A stretch of DNA of 64,000 nt from Aptenodytes patagonicus (GCF_965638725.1 NC_134949.1:44482151-44546150), one strand, 5' to 3'; shown: positions 32,501-46,896, counted from the stretch's first letter. Numbers and translations are program-made. The notes: generated by a model not told the origin, from the letters alone.

Positions 32501-35500
32501 GTTAATAATCATTGCAGTTCTTGCAGGAGCATGACTTTCAAGCCATCAATTTTTGGATTAAAATTTTTACTATTAAAAAATGATGGATCATTACACCAGC
32601 AGCAAACTGCTAATTCTAGTTAGCATTTCCTATAACAAAACAGTTAATTTTTCAAACAAGTACAGCTATTTAAATGGATGTAAAGGAAGCACCTGAATAC
32701 ACTGTTTTTCAGTTACATAAATTATCATTCTAACCTCGTGAACATAAACCTACGATACATATATTTGTAATTATTCTAAATGTTTTTAAAAATTCATATA
32801 TGCACCACCACTTCAGACAGGCACAGTGAATTATATTAAAATGTACTAAATGACTTCACTCGGCAACATTATCTTCAATGTGCTTTTTAAAAGACTTTTT
32901 AAATTATTTTGTTCTGTAACACTTGCATACACCTATCTGGTATACTCCAAAAGCAGTTGTGTTGTCTTGGGTTTTTTTCACACATCTCTCAGCAGTTGTT
33001 GAAGACAACTTTGTTATATTTAAATCTGCAGGATGCAGCAAGAGGGCTCTCAGATGCAAGCAAATCAGAAGTCCTCCATACGGTCCTGGTGCTTTAGCAA
33101 GGGGCTCCCACCATATCCCGAAAATCAGCTCTACCACATTTCTGCTAGAGATCTAAATGCCTGGGGCTAGCCCTACACATTCCCAAAAACATCAAGCATA
33201 CTAACCAACATTACCGTAGTAGTACCACAAATTATGTAGTATTTGAAAAGTAACGTCCAAAATTTCTGCCTACTCATCTACAGCCTAGCATGGTCTACAA
33301 AAGATATGATCAAAGCTCTGATTTTAGATAGTAATTTGCATTTCTTGAAGGGTGGAAAGTAATATTCTTTTCCTTTTTAAGTATTTGTGCAAAGGTGAGC
33401 AAATGAAAAGCTGGAGATCGTGTTTTTCTCATAAAAACACTAACTATACTGCAGTGATAACCAGAACCACTTTTAGATCTTTATAAAATATCCAGTTTGT
33501 TGTCCTTTCCTTGTTGAAAACTATGTGAAAAAAATGTTGGAGAAGACCTAGGTTTTCTTCATCCTTACACACCTATTCCTCTCCCTAATATTCAATCCTG
33601 CACAGTCTCAACCCATACATTTTTTCCTTATTTTCTCCCTGCTTTTAACCATCTTTATAAATCCTAGAATCTGGAGAGTGAAAATTGAAAGCGGCCATTT
33701 TTTTTTAAATGTCACTTCTCACACAAAGCCAGAGCAACAAAATTACAGGGGTTTTTAAGTGATATTTTATTACAAACTATAGCGAGCAGAAGCAGTTAAA
33801 CGGGAAGAAAGAGTGATTCAGTTGGGAACAATTAGCATTTTCTATATAATTGCTTCACAGAGAAATATGAGAGTTATTTCTAGAGAGTCTCAACTTGCAA
33901 AGCTTCAGTGGTTTTATTGTCCCCACCCATTAAATATATTTGGTAGCTGGCTGTAACCACACTTAGACTGTTGCAATCAAAATTCTAAACTCTCTAAAAT
34001 GCATCATTGTTATAACGAGCCTTCAGGCAAAAGCAGAGATTAACATTTCTGAGAGAGAGAAAAACAAAGATTTCATTCCACAGGCTCTCAGTCTACAAAA
34101 TCTGATTTCCAGAGATAAATACTAATGGATAATGTGTCAAGATGCCAATTATCACCCTGCAGTTTTCTCAAACACAATCTTGTGCAACAGAAAAACACCG
34201 TTTTTCTTTTAAATTATGCTTTGGGTTCTTAGAAAATACCCTGGTACAAAGAAAGGACAAGACTTAATGCTGCCTTTTTGCACGAGATTACGCAATAGCT
34301 TGTTGAAAGAACCTGTAATACCTAAATACCTTCAGGTCATTTCATCAAGGGAAACCCTTAAAAATTGCTTGAGTTCCCACCCTAAAAGACTAAGCAGAGA
34401 TTAAGTTCTCATTTTTGCTGTCACCACATTGTAAGTGCATCCTTTTGCTATTTCAGAAAGCACAGATTTTATTAGCCATAACACCTAAAGGAGTCAACAA
34501 TGAGAAGATTATAGAACCTGTTCATCTTCAACAGCATTTCTGTTTACCAGAAAAAAAGGCAGAGCATTAGCACCAAATTATGCATACGTTTTCATTACCT
34601 TCCTTATTAAAGAAATTCCAGATCTCAAAACAAAGTTTGATACCTATGTTATTTAATATTCTTAAAAAAAATTTACAGCATATTGATTAAAAATCATCAT
34701 AGACTTGGATTATTATATCTGCAGTATAGATAGGGCTTTTATCTTTTGTTATCTGTAACAGAGCTTTACCACAGAACAAATACCTACAAGTCAAAGGCTT
34801 AATTAAAGATATAAAAGATGGCACCTCTTACTTCAAAGATTCTTTCTAAAACTTACACAATTAGTGCCAAAGTTTACTGTTTCATCTCAGCAATTAACAT
34901 CACAGAAACATTTATTGAAGAAAGCCTAAAATACAAATAAAAAAGTAAGAGAATCTCATTTTTCCTACTCCTTCATTAGCAACATCCACTACAATCCCAT
35001 CTCTAATTACTAACCATAGTTTGCACGGTTTGGCCCAAACTAGTAGAAAATGCAAGTCAGACATTTCTAGAACTCTGCTGTTACCCTTTGCTATATTAAG
35101 GTACTTGCAGACTTTGGTGTGCAGAGACAATTGTGTTCCCTAGAAGCCCACCAATGACTACCGAGGTAGCGGTCACTCAGAAACACTGCTGGGTTTTGTC
35201 TTTTTAGCCAGATTTTCTCCAATGAAGAAAACAAGGACTTACAGACTTCTTTTGATCTTACAGTGCTTAACCTTCAAATCTGCTCCTAGAACTTTTCCAA
35301 AGACGTTTAACTTCTAGTGCTTGTTAAAAGAAGGCCTGGAAGTTTTGGGTTTGTTGAGGTGAGCACCCTCATCAGACTAGAAAATGAGCCCAATTCCAAG
35401 GTGTTAAGATTAAAAAAGTCTTCTCTGGAGGCAGCATATTTCACTTTAAGAAAAGGCCTAGGGGACTTGACATTGCCTAAGAAAATGAAGCACTGCCTTT

Positions 35501-37186
35501 TTACGTGGTATAAAAGACTCCACCCATTTCCTAATCAAATATTAAAACACGTCAAATGCTTAATATTACTTCAAATGTCTTGAGTCAATCCAGAAATTGC
35601 CAGTCAATTGTGCTTAAACAGAAATCCCTACTGAGATATCAGCAAGAGAGAATATGGCTGTTGGCTGTGTAATTAGATCTTTCTGCTCAAGGAATGCCAA
35701 GTGAAATGTAAGTGTCAGTTTCCATACGCGAAGGCTTGTCAGCTGCTAGACCAGAAGCTCTCAGCTGCAAACCTGCAGAGGTAGGTGAAAACCCACTAGA
35801 CCTCCATAGAGAATTGTGCTATTTGCGACTGTTAGATACGCATCAGAAGGATATCCCTGTTGTTGACTGCTGCCCAAATGCTTTCCATACGTCAACGTCA
35901 CTCTTACATGTGATATTCCTACAAGGTTTCCTTTTCATTTTTAAGTTGGAGACTAACAGAACTTTTTATGGTATAACTAGAGCATTGGATCGTCTCAATG
36001 TCCTCATCAATATTCAATCCCTCTCAAAACCTTGGCAAGTTCTTGGTGTCCCAGAGCAACTTCCAGCAGCAGTACGTTCCACAGTGAAATTATTCACCAA
36101 ATGAGAAAATTTTCTCATACAAATGTTTGAGGTCTGTTTAAGAAAGAAAAAAAACAGTGAAGAATAGTTTTATGGACATTGTTACATTTTAGATAACACT
36201 TGAAGGTTCTAGCAGAAGAAGGGAAACAAGAAGATACCAAAATTACAAAAGAGAAAGGAAGAGATGGGCTAGGAGAGAAAAATTAAAACATCCACAGGAA
36301 AACATACCAAGTGCAAATCCAGTGACTAAAGCAGCAGCACAGAACAGGCACTATTGTACTTGGAGCTAAAATTTCCCAGGAAGACTGAAGAACCTATAAT
36401 GCCAAAGGCAAAAACCAAAGAAGGACACACTTTTGTGTTTTAAAACAAAATCCAAAGGCCACTGGGCTTTCATAAAGGAAGTCAACTGTAGGAGTAATAA
36501 TCTTAAACCAAATTCACCTAACATTTTAAAATTTACTAAGTGCAAATACTCAGAATGTCTTATCCATAAAGTAACCATGGTGTTCAATGCATGGTTTCTT
36601 ACGGTATTTGTGTTTCAAGTTGTTTTTTAAAACAACATTACAAACTTTATGATAAACTGTGATACAGTTATTATCTCCCTGGCATTTACTGGTGATCCAC
36701 CTGTTCTCTTTACGTGTAGTCTGCAGCAATGAATGAAAAGGAGGTTGTCTTTAACGATTCTACCTGTGCAGGAGAAGAGAACATGTATTCATATAGAAAT
36801 TTCAGAAATTAAATGTATTGTGAAGTCAATTCACTTTGTTTTTGTAGAAGTAGCACTGTAACATCCTTCATTACCTTTTCCTGGGAAGGGCTATACTTCA
36901 ACTCTGAAGTACAGGAAAAGGTCATTTCCATCTAATTGATGGAAGGATACGCACTACATCCCTGAAGCAGAAAATTAGTATAGTGGAAATACGCAGATTT
37001 CTCTCTTAATGTGTGTGCAAACACATACACACTTGAAGAATTGAATCCGAATGTAAAGATAATTCTAACGGTTCAGACTGGGAGCTTCCCAGTACGGGTG
37101 ACAAATCCAGTTAGAATTCTAGTCAGACAATATTAATTCTCCTTTAAACACAATAAGTAGTCAGCCTGGATTAAAAAGAAATTAGT

Positions 37187-37217
37187 TTTATTTGGACAAA
37201 GGCACACAGTCTTTATT
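37187..37217 (-). terminator. PAWR: pair of - strand poly(A) signals (candidate distal end of PAWR)
   Basis: On the - strand AATAAA (37217-37212) is followed by GACTGTGTGCCTTTGTCC, a GT-rich element, and then a second AATAAA (37192-37187). This is the best-formed - strand 3' end I saw below the PAWR stop. If used, it would give PAWR a 3' UTR of about 4.8 kb. It could instead be chance in AT-rich DNA. Confidence 0.35.
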
Positions 37218-38454
37218 GTTAGATTAAACACGTATCTTTTACCTGCAATAGTAAGAATTTCAACATAATTTTTAATCTGATACCACAAATAATATCACAA
37301 CTAGTCAATGTTCAAAACTAAAATGGATATTTAGTTATTTATAGCTTAATGATGCTTCAACTTTTTAAATGCATAAAATGGATATTTTTAAAAAAATGAC
37401 TCCGCATTATGATTATGAGACTATTTTCAGAGGAAAACTCAACTATCACAATTTTTCCAGAACAGAAAAATCACAGCTAGCCCTGAACAAGAACAGTTAC
37501 ACCAGAAATCCAGAAATCAAAGCAAAAGGATTAAATTAACAAGGTAATGTACATCTGCTACAGTACAAGGAGAAATGGTAGATGGAGATTTGCTACAGTA
37601 AGATAACATACTTGGAAGATCATCAATGCTACTAAAATACATATCAAAGTCCTTTTTGTCCTGGGTATATTTAAGTAGTCCTAAAGAAATGCTTAATAAC
37701 AGAAGTAGAAATGCTTCTAGAAATGCTCGTGTCAATACCTTTTGCAGGTATTGACGTCAGAACGACTGGCTTAGAACAGATCTGTAGTGAACTTCTGTAT
37801 CAAATTAAATGACAAGATCCAGAATGAATTTGTTTCATTTTCAACAAAACTTTTAAGTATAATCCTTACCTCCTTAGTCTCAGCAGCTACAGGTACCAGC
37901 ATGATTTTTTTTATGGTACTAAGTTTTTACGTCATGGCTTGCAATGGTAATTTCTCCAACTAAAATAGTTGTTTCTTATTAAAAATGTCAGATGTTTATG
38001 ATCATTAATACTGATGCAAATGGACCAACTCAACTGACATCTTCATAAAGGGTCTGAGCCCAAGAAATACTGACACTCAGTCATATGCTAAAGGTATCCA
38101 TAGTTATTACTCATGTATTTGTTTCCCAGTAATTACCTTTCCTCTTGGCTACTAATACTGATTTGTTTCAATTCAAGCTGGAAATAGCCACAAAGAACTT
38201 ACAGAAAACCATAAAATAGCTGGAGTCAGTGTAACTCTGCTCTCCTAGCAAAATGTTAAAAAGTAATTTGATGTCCAGTATTCCTTTTGGTCTCTCTTAT
38301 GGTAGCAAGTTTCCAAGCTGTAATGATAGCAGACAAGTTGAAAAGAGCTTTGATGTAGGTTAATCAGTTGTTTCCAACATACTAAAACCCCTATATCTTT
38401 TGTAGTGCTTATGCCAATCACAAATCTTTCCACAGCTAATTCTCAGTACAGCTG

Positions 38455-38474
38455 AATAATAATAATAATAATAA
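38455..38474. repeat. (AAT)n microsatellite
   Basis: Six to seven AAT units are followed by an A run. It lies in AT-rich DNA between the two candidate ends of the PAWR transcript. Confidence 0.85.
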
Positions 38475-40189
38475 AAAAATCATTAGGTTGTACTTCCTAC
38501 TTTGGAGGTCACTGGTTTATTTCTTGTTACCCTCTTTTCTCACTCTACCTCTCAAATTCAGAGCCATTCTAACACAGAAATAATTAATCTCTGAATGTGT
38601 AAATACAAATCTGGTAATTAACAAAGAAAAATTTTGCTTTAAAGACAGAAAAACACTCATTTGCAAATACAGACTGTACTCTTTCAGTTAATATATACAT
38701 CAAGTAACACTGAACTTAAACATGGCCATTGAATTATTTAAAAAATGAAAAATGAGCCATTTTGAATTTCCTTGTAAAAATCACCAACATTTTATATGGT
38801 TAAACTTCCTCTTTAGGGAATACATCCCACAAACATTAATGCATATTATCAACGATAAAAAAATATTTCTGCACAACTTTAACCTTCAGCTCTGGATGTA
38901 GCATCTGTTTTCTATACAACAGTATATGACCGTAACAGGAGTATCATTTTGCATAATCAAAATAGGAATTATGTGCTGTTCGTTATTAAGGTATCTTGAA
39001 AAAAATTGTCTTATTTGCTTTAGTCAATGGGAGTACTTTTCTGTTTAGATTTCCTAGATGACCCAAGTTACCCAGAAACACAGATGCTAGACCTAAGCGG
39101 TTTGGTATGAATGTTAAGACATGAAAGTTCAGAAATCTCCAAGAGACTTACCCATACAGTTAATACTGCATACTAACATGCCCCACCCCACCCCCAAAAA
39201 GCCCTAGTAAACTAATTCAGCCTAGGTACGTTAATACCCAGATTCATTCAGGAATCATATAGCCTTCCCAAGCAAGGTGGGTTCCCACTTACAGGAGTCT
39301 CTCTGCTTTTAAATCACACAAATGAGAACTATCGAGGTGTTGGACTGGCGAGGACACGGACATGGGTTAGTAAATTGCTGGTAAGATAGCTAATTTAACA
39401 TGTTCAAATCACCTAGGATAAAAACTTACTCTATGTTTGAGCTTGACTGTAAGGGTACCCTACTGAAATAAAAAGATAATGGCAAGTAATGACTAGACGA
39501 TTATTAACATTCTACATAATACATCATTTTTCCTAGAGTCTACTAAACTTCTCCCAAGAGCCTGGTAATGTAAGTGATCATGAATTGTTATTGACATACT
39601 TTTTTCCAAAAAGCCATCTAAATCTTCCAAAATGTCAGCAGAAGTGTTATGCTTCAAGATACAATTTGTGGGAATTTTTAAAACCATGAAGAGTTTTACA
39701 TTTGTATAATAGTACACAACAACAATAATGTCCTGGGGTACTTTATCTGTGAGTTCCCAGCAGTTCCTTTGTTCATACGTTCTGCCTGAAGCATTACTGG
39801 TTTCAAATATTTGGAAACTTCCCTTGCCAGTACCTCTTCAAGCTAGGGTATCAGAAGTACTTCTGCCAAATATTCTTGTCAGCTACATGTCCAGGTTAAA
39901 AAAAGAAATCCTAATTTTGGGGTTTCTGCTGCTAAGTTTTAGTCAATACACATGTAAACCAAGAAGAGGTAATATGACAACAAGTAATTCTTGCTTATGT
40001 TCTTTGCTGTCGTTGTTCTTTGGTTTAAAATATATGTGAAATACAGTTTATGAAATAACTCATAAAAACTTCTTTTTAACATCTGTTCTGCATTAACCCC
40101 TTAACAATGCTTCAATATGTTTGACATCCCGTGCCGTAAATCAGTATGTGTATTTCCTACGTAGTACACAGAGAAGGAAATCAGATGTT

Positions 40190-42035
40190 CTTCCAGAGAA
40201 AGTTTCATATTTATTCAGAAGGCATACATCTCAACTGATTTTTTTTATTAAATTTTTAATTTCATGAAACTGATAAATTAAGGGACTTCTTACTGTTTGA
40301 GTAATATTAAAAGCAATATTCATTGGTGTATATCATAGTTCAGAGGGCCTACACAAATGCCCCATACCATTTAAACCCCTGAGTAAAGGTTTTAAATGAT
40401 ATCACATGGGATCTCATCCACTGTGAAGGAAAACATCAAGGCATCCTGGAATATAAGTGTCTTGAAAAATACTTTAAAGCTTTGAAAAGTTCCTCCTCAT
40501 TAGAATACACAAATGCAAAATAATCTATCCTATATCCAAAACAATCCAAGGCGTAACAATAATACCTGGATTTGACCTTTAAGAAACTCTTACAGTCATT
40601 AAATACACATTATGAAAAAAACTGGCAAATCTGAAAAGGTGATCGTTATTATATACTAAAGTTGCCTTTAAGTTTTAAGGTAACAAAGACTATATGCATG
40701 CAACTTTCTGACACCAAACTTCAAAATCATCAAGAAAAAGCCTGGACTCTTCAAAATGTTTTCATTTATAGTGTCCTGACTTAAATGACATATACATTTA
40801 TGCTGATCAGGAATGAAAAATGTGCTGTATTAAGATGAAATAAAGTACATCAAATTTCAGCCTAACAAGAATTTTAGGAGAGAACTGTTAACTGAGGTCT
40901 GTGGGTTAATGTCAAATGAAAATTTTGTCTACTATCATGTTATAGAAGAATCAGTACACAGTCATAACCGGATTGTAACATCTAAACAGGCACTTTTTAA
41001 ACACCTTGTTAGTTTAAAATCAAGGACAAAAGTTTTTTTTAAACCATTTGATGTTTCAAAAGGGCATGAATCACTTGTATGCCTCTCCACTTTGTTACGT
41101 ACAAAAATTTTCACCCAGCTTAAAAAATGAAAACATCAAAAAACTCATATTGGTTATGATCACTACAAATTTTAAGATGACAGCTTTAAGTAGAAGAGTA
41201 TTGCAAAAGTGTCTCTGCTAAAATGAAAGCTCCAGGCTTTGTTTGAATTCTCAACACAGCAAACTTACTGTCTGATAGCAAACGTGCATTTCATTGCTCA
41301 AGCAAAAGCTTTAAAATAAACTGCAGTGCAGAACTTCAATATGATTCTAAGAACTCATTAATGCTGATACCGCAGGTGATTTACTGTTTTTTGGTTTTGG
41401 TTCTTTTTTTGTTTTAATAAAACCTCCCCCTCCTGCCAGAATACTGTTATACAGAAAAAAAAATTGCTACTCTCTACTATTGTCAGTCTTTCAGATACGG
41501 TAAAAAACCCTCAACATACAAGAGTTTTAGAGCAAGTAATCAATCTGCAAAATGTTATACATCAGTAATAAGGCATCCACTTTACAGCTGCTTAAACAAA
41601 AAAGGAAGTATTTCCCAAAATATATATTTTGGATCTGCGTAAACAAAGCTTATCTGTATTGCTTCCATTCATTTCAAAAATATACACCCACATGGACTGA
41701 AAGTGATCCTGGTGCTATGAATTTTAAATGACTGTAATTTATCCAGATGTAATCTGAAGATACAAAACCCAAACATTTTTGAACTTCATATTTTGAAATA
41801 TGTCAAAAAATTTAATTATTCTTATGTGAAAAGAAAGCTAAAAATATACCCCAAATTTGATGCCATTTCATTGAATGAAGAAGAAAGTACTATGAAAATA
41901 AACATTCATCTGGTTTCCTAACAATAAATATAAAGACAGTTATTGTAACATACTGCAACACAGGAAGTATTACTATATTGACCTTAACGTTCAATCAGTA
42001 GTTTTTAAATCTTTCCTCATTGAGGCTTGAATCTT
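40190..42035 (-). other. PAWR: PAWR 3' UTR (minimum extent assumed)
   Basis: This is AT-rich untranslated sequence after the PAWR stop, with no conserved frame on either strand. The right edge is fixed by the stop codon at 42036-42038. The left edge assumes the proximal signal at 40210 and may instead lie near 37.2 kb. Confidence 0.4.
40210..40215 (-). terminator. PAWR: candidate proximal PAWR poly(A) signal
   Basis: The - strand reads AATAAA here, about 1.8 kb after the PAWR stop codon, and a TCTCTGTGTAC stretch lies 40-50 bases downstream. Another AATAAA lies just upstream on the same strand (40249-40244). Confidence 0.35.
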
Positions 42036-42122
42036 CTACCTTGTCAGCTGTCCAACAACTTTTAAGAGGGTTTTATTTTCTTGCTTCAATTGTTCATTTT
42101 CATCTTCTATATCATCTAGGTC
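42036..42122 (-). CDS. PAWR: PAWR (PAR-4) last coding exon, leucine-zipper C terminus
   Basis: PAWR is a pro-apoptotic protein that binds atypical PKC, WT1 and other partners through a C-terminal leucine zipper. Reading leftward, the acceptor CTTTCACAG at 42123-42131 is followed by 28 codons from DLDDIEDENEQLKQ to VVGQLTR and a TAG at 42038-42036. The heptad pattern of a coiled coil is clear, and the match to my recollection of the mammalian C terminus is essentially complete. The exon starts in phase 0, matching the donor at 46,897. It is the strongest evidence for the gene's identity. Confidence 0.96.
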   Translation of the reverse strand, partial: DLDDIEDENEQLKQENKTLLKVVGQLTR

Positions 42123-45100
42123 CTGTGAAAGGAAAAAGAAAAATAAACATTTCTCAGGACATAAATACAAGCTCTCAATTAACAGCAGCAGGAATTTAGC
42201 ATCTTAGCTCCGAAATGAAGAAATTGGGGTTGGGAAGAATTAGTGTCACAGTAGCTACCCTTAAATCTGTTAAACCGTCCTTTTTCCAAGTGTTATTGTA
42301 ATTACAGAACAGTAATATTATATTCCCATGTACAAGAACCTTTAAATGGAAACATATAATCAAAACTTCCTACAGCAGGAATTAATGCATCAAGAAACCA
42401 AAATAGGATGGGCGTGATTATTTTATTGGAATACACCGAGAGTGTATCAGTCACCTGTTGCCTCTGCTCCCCAGACTGTGCTTGCCTGCAACTATCCCGC
42501 TCACATATACACATCACTGGTTATTACTGCAAGAAGACCTGCTTTGTGTTTTAAATTAAGTATCAAAATTTTCAGAAAAATTACTGCCTAGCCACTTTTT
42601 TTTTTCCCCCTTCATTTTCTGTGAAAAAAATTGAAAGGCATTTTGTAACTTCTGTCTAAACTGTTACTGAAAGGACAGCATACACAGTCATAATGGGTGC
42701 TTAAAATAGACTGTTTCCACCCCAAATGTTCATCCCTCTTCCACCAATTACCATGTTTACCCAGTCCCCATTTCACTTTCTTCACTTCCTACCAAGTCTT
42801 TTCAAGCCTTTAAAGTGAAAACCAGTGAACTTGGCTGTTTAATGTAAGCATTACTTTGGTAAAAATAGTTTTACTGTACAAAAAACCATGGAAGAAACAG
42901 AATGAGGATGAAAAAATGAAGAAACAGAAGAGCAACCTCAAGGACAGCACTTTAAGGAGGAAAATGAAAGGCAGGCAAAGGAGGAAGAATCAGGATTCTC
43001 ATTAGAGATCTTAGATGCCTTTTGATTGAAGTCTGCAAAACCCTACTGTTGCCATACTAGATTAAACATAAAACAGTAGTAGAGAAAAGATTTTCTCTCT
43101 CTTGTTCCTTTAAGTTCTTAAGCTGAGTTTGACATACGGAGCCTATTTTCTTGTTTCTTTTTAGTGGGGTCATTCCAGAAGGGCATGCTAGAGATGTTGT
43201 GTTTAATTGGTATCATTATTTTTAACAGCCTCTTCAGTTTGCCAAGCCAAAATCCATACTGCAATACCTTTGCAATTACTTTATTGTTTTTGTAATGTGG
43301 AATCAAGAAATCACTAGCAGAAATTCCTCTTTCCCTCACAGAAGTAATGCTGCATCACAGTATGAACAACTTCCAAGAACAGCATTTGACCACTCCGACA
43401 TAACAGATACAAGTGACTTAAACATCTAAACATGGAAAGTTTTGATGGATAGCTACTATAAATACAGTTTACTATGTCATTCTAAGAAACACACTTTGTT
43501 TTCTCTCTTGTGCAGTTCAGATCAACAATCGGATGGAAGGGACAACTTTTTCAATAAAACGGTAATTTTTTTAGTTCAGTATACATAATACTGTGTTTGA
43601 ACTCGTTGTTAACCTAGCCATCAGATGCCTCAATTAAAGCTTACCTAAAAACCTTCTGTTTAGAATACCTGTAATTTACTCAAAATAAAATATTAAAAGT
43701 TTGTGAAATATTTATGCTGCAAAAATAACATTCCAAAAATTATTACAAGTGAGAGTTTCTTGAATATGAGACAGGAAAAGTAACTGTTTGAAAAAAAGCA
43801 GTTTAAATATCTACAGAAACAATGGACCAAGAAATGCAGGTGTTTTTTGCCACTCTGAAATTTAAAGTTTCGTATTCAAAATTACAACACTAATGTATGC
43901 TTATTAGTAAAAAAGATGCAACAGCAGGAAAGCTTGGACTTCACATGCCAAAGGAACCGATAACTACACAACTGCCACTAATTGGATTGTAAATCCTCAC
44001 CGACAGACTCTCTCCAAACACACATTTAACTACAATGACATCTTAGTGAGGTCAGAGATGACCAAGTGTAAACTACTCGACAGTTGAACTTAGCCTACAA
44101 ATATTTAAGTGTCTTGAGATGCCTTTCCCTTCAGACATTTGAGGTTTTTATGAAGCAATTACCCCTTTCTTACAAAAAACACAGCAGACATACTCTTAGT
44201 GGCTTATGTACTGGAGTGAAAGAATGCCATTTATGGCAGAAAGCCTTTTCTGTTTCTCAATATGGTCTTTAAGTATCTTTGTGATGTACTGACTGATCTC
44301 AGTAAAATTATATTGTTACATTAAATAAATATATTTACTTAAAATGAGAAAAATCTGCCAAGAAGTTCTCAGGATTCTTGGAAAAACAGTTTTTCAAGCG
44401 TAACACAAGATCTTTGCCCCTGAAGGATGCATCCATGGTTATGAACTGGCTTAAACTTCTAGAAAGAGCATTTCTTTAAATATGAGGGCTGAGTAGTCAG
44501 AAAGCTATGCAATAAAATGGCATTTTAAAAAGTTATTTAGGCTCTTTGACTTGAAATTCTTTCCATGTCTATGCAACCTAACATGCAATAACTACACATT
44601 TTGATTAACAGAAAAGATGGAGAAATACCGTGAATGTGTAGATGGTCAAATTTAAAACCCCCTATTTAGGTTACCCACCAGCAAAACCTTTTAAAGAGAT
44701 CTCTGCATAAGCTCACTAAGTAAAGTCCAGTCCTCAGGACATTCTTTTATCTGAGCAGAAGGCTGAAGATCACAACTGTTCTTCCAGGCAAAGCATCCAA
44801 TCCTGGTGCCAGGTCTACAGAGTAACATTCCACGAAGAACAGAGTGCTGGCTCTCATGATCTCAGCTACGATAAACCTTAGGCAAATACGACTGCACTAT
44901 TAGCTTCCATAACATTCTGTCATGGGAATGATGCAGTATTTCTGTAGCTTTTCTTAATATTCTAAAGCTTTCCTCTTTCTAAATCCACATGGATAGCCAA
45001 TATAGAAGGAATCATAAATCCAAGAGCTATTAAAAAAGAAAGTAAAACTGCATCTGTTTTAATGGAAGCATCACTTGAGACACGGGTTCAAACTTTTGTA

Positions 45101-46896
45101 CGACGACAAATTATTAAGCTGGTCATAAAGTCAAAAGGCAGCTATTTTATCGTTAAGAAAACCCCAAGGGATGCAAACATAAATAGCTTGCACTGCAATT
45201 AAGCTAACAGACAATGTTATAGCTATGATAAATGCTAACCTGATGGAGAAAAATGTAAGAAAACATTCTCTTCTGCGTTTGCGAGAGGCTACCTAGGGAG
45301 CACCAATAAGGTGGCTTTACGTATCTCATGGAACGGTACGATTTTAGTCATTTTATAATAAAGAGGTTTTTGGAAGGACTATATTCTGGTTTATGTTTTC
45401 TTTCCACACAACAAGCAGAAATTGCCATCATACTTCAACACAAGCAAGGCACAGGCACTGCTTGACTTCACTGCAAATGTTCAAAGACTGTTTCTAGTCA
45501 GACACTCAATGGATTTAATTTAGGACATCATACTTCAAACATAGCAGAAAAAAAAAAAACAGCATTGTTTCTGGAACAGCAAACCTTACAAACAGTCATG
45601 GTCCTAAAACACAAGCTTTCAATGATTTAGGGTCTTTTCATTTGGTCTTTCTGACCTCTGAGTCAGGAAGTCAGGTGTGACCAGCAGTATTAAGTAGCTT
45701 TGTCATCCATTATGTAGAAGGAAAGAACACTTACCTGACTGTATCAGGTCATCAGCTTAGATGTGACAGATTCTTTGCAGACAGAACGGCATAAAGACCA
45801 ATTCTCCAATTAAAATAGAAATCTCTCCAAAACAGACAATACTTCATTTATCCTACAAATTAACATTTGACTTTCTTTACAAAAAAAAAAAAAGGTATCT
45901 GTTTCAGAATAATCTCAGCTACTTTAGTTCTCTAGATTAGTTGCAAACTTTTGTTGTCCTCCTTTGCTACAAATGAATAGTGCAAAATGAAAGTTTGCCA
46001 CTATGCACATAGAGTTATTGCCTCCCTTTACTGCTGGATTGACCAAAGCCAGTTCCAACATTTTTTTCTGAATTTTTATGGGAATGTCTGCACTGGTCCA
46101 GTAGAAGCATATTTCCCTAGTACATCCAGGGCCTCAGCCGGGAAGTTCAAGATGACGTCACTAATCCGTTCTATGAAAGAGTTCCAGTCTGCCCTTAAAA
46201 CTGCGACTTGTTAAAATTGGTATCTTCTATCAACTTTAAAACTTTGCATCCTGTCCGATTCCCAAGCATGTCTCACTCTTCTACCCCCTCTTGTCCTGCC
46301 TACACACCTTGCCTGAGTGATGCTAGCCCAAGTCTCCCGCCCCCTGTCTTGTTCTGCCTTTACTTGGGGATCAACGGTAAAGAGTATGAGAATATGTGTC
46401 AGAATATAAAGCACTTACTCCCAAATCTTTCTAAGATCATCTAAACTATTATTAGTAATTAAAAGCTGACTAAAATGAAATTAAATTTATAATTACTTTG
46501 TCTAACAAAAGTCCTTGGTAACAATTTATTGAGAAAACTGTCAAAACCCCAACTTAATTATTTCCTGGTATGCTACGTACTGAATTTGGAAAGAAGAGTC
46601 AGTAAAGAACTCTTGCTTTTATAACCTTGTTCTACGAACACTTATAGCAACAAGAAATTTAGGTACTTCAGTAACACACAACTTACGTGAGTTAATCATG
46701 ACAAACAGAAGTCACCTGGGAAAAAAGTAACTTATTGACATGCCTCTTGAAAAGTTACACAAATACAAAGAAACCCCCACACTTCATTTTCTTCTGACCT
46801 TGCCCAGTGGATGCGGGTGCCTGAAGAAGAGGACAGAGAATGCAAAGGCTTTTATCTCCTCTTTATATAGCACTATATAAGAAAGTGTGTGCTTAC
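42123..46896 (-). other. PAWR: PAWR last intron
   Basis: About 4.8 kb of AT-rich DNA lies between the donor GTAAGC (46896-46891) and the acceptor at 42123. I see no exon or recognisable mobile element. A full cAMP-response palindrome TGACGTCA occurs at 46153-46160. Open frames here are short. Confidence 0.85.

Larger units (their letters stand above)
23393..37186. other. intergenic DNA between CR1 copy 2 and the PAWR 3' region
   Basis: No gene is recognised. The region holds a 22-base G run (24389), two adjacent palindromes (24690-24745), small tandem duplications (27419-27454 and 29537-29577), and a G/T-rich simple tract (26496-26528). The longest open frames (26781-27182 +, 133 aa; 35712-36104 +, 130 aa; 28870-29193 +, 107 aa) show no family motif. 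From about 30 kb on the sequence becomes more AT-rich. No tRNA or rRNA was seen. Confidence 0.55.

Noticed and set aside
35712..36104. 130-residue + strand open frame
   Set aside because: It has no recognisable motif and starts in AT-rich DNA without a promoter or poly(A) signal nearby. It is consistent with chance.
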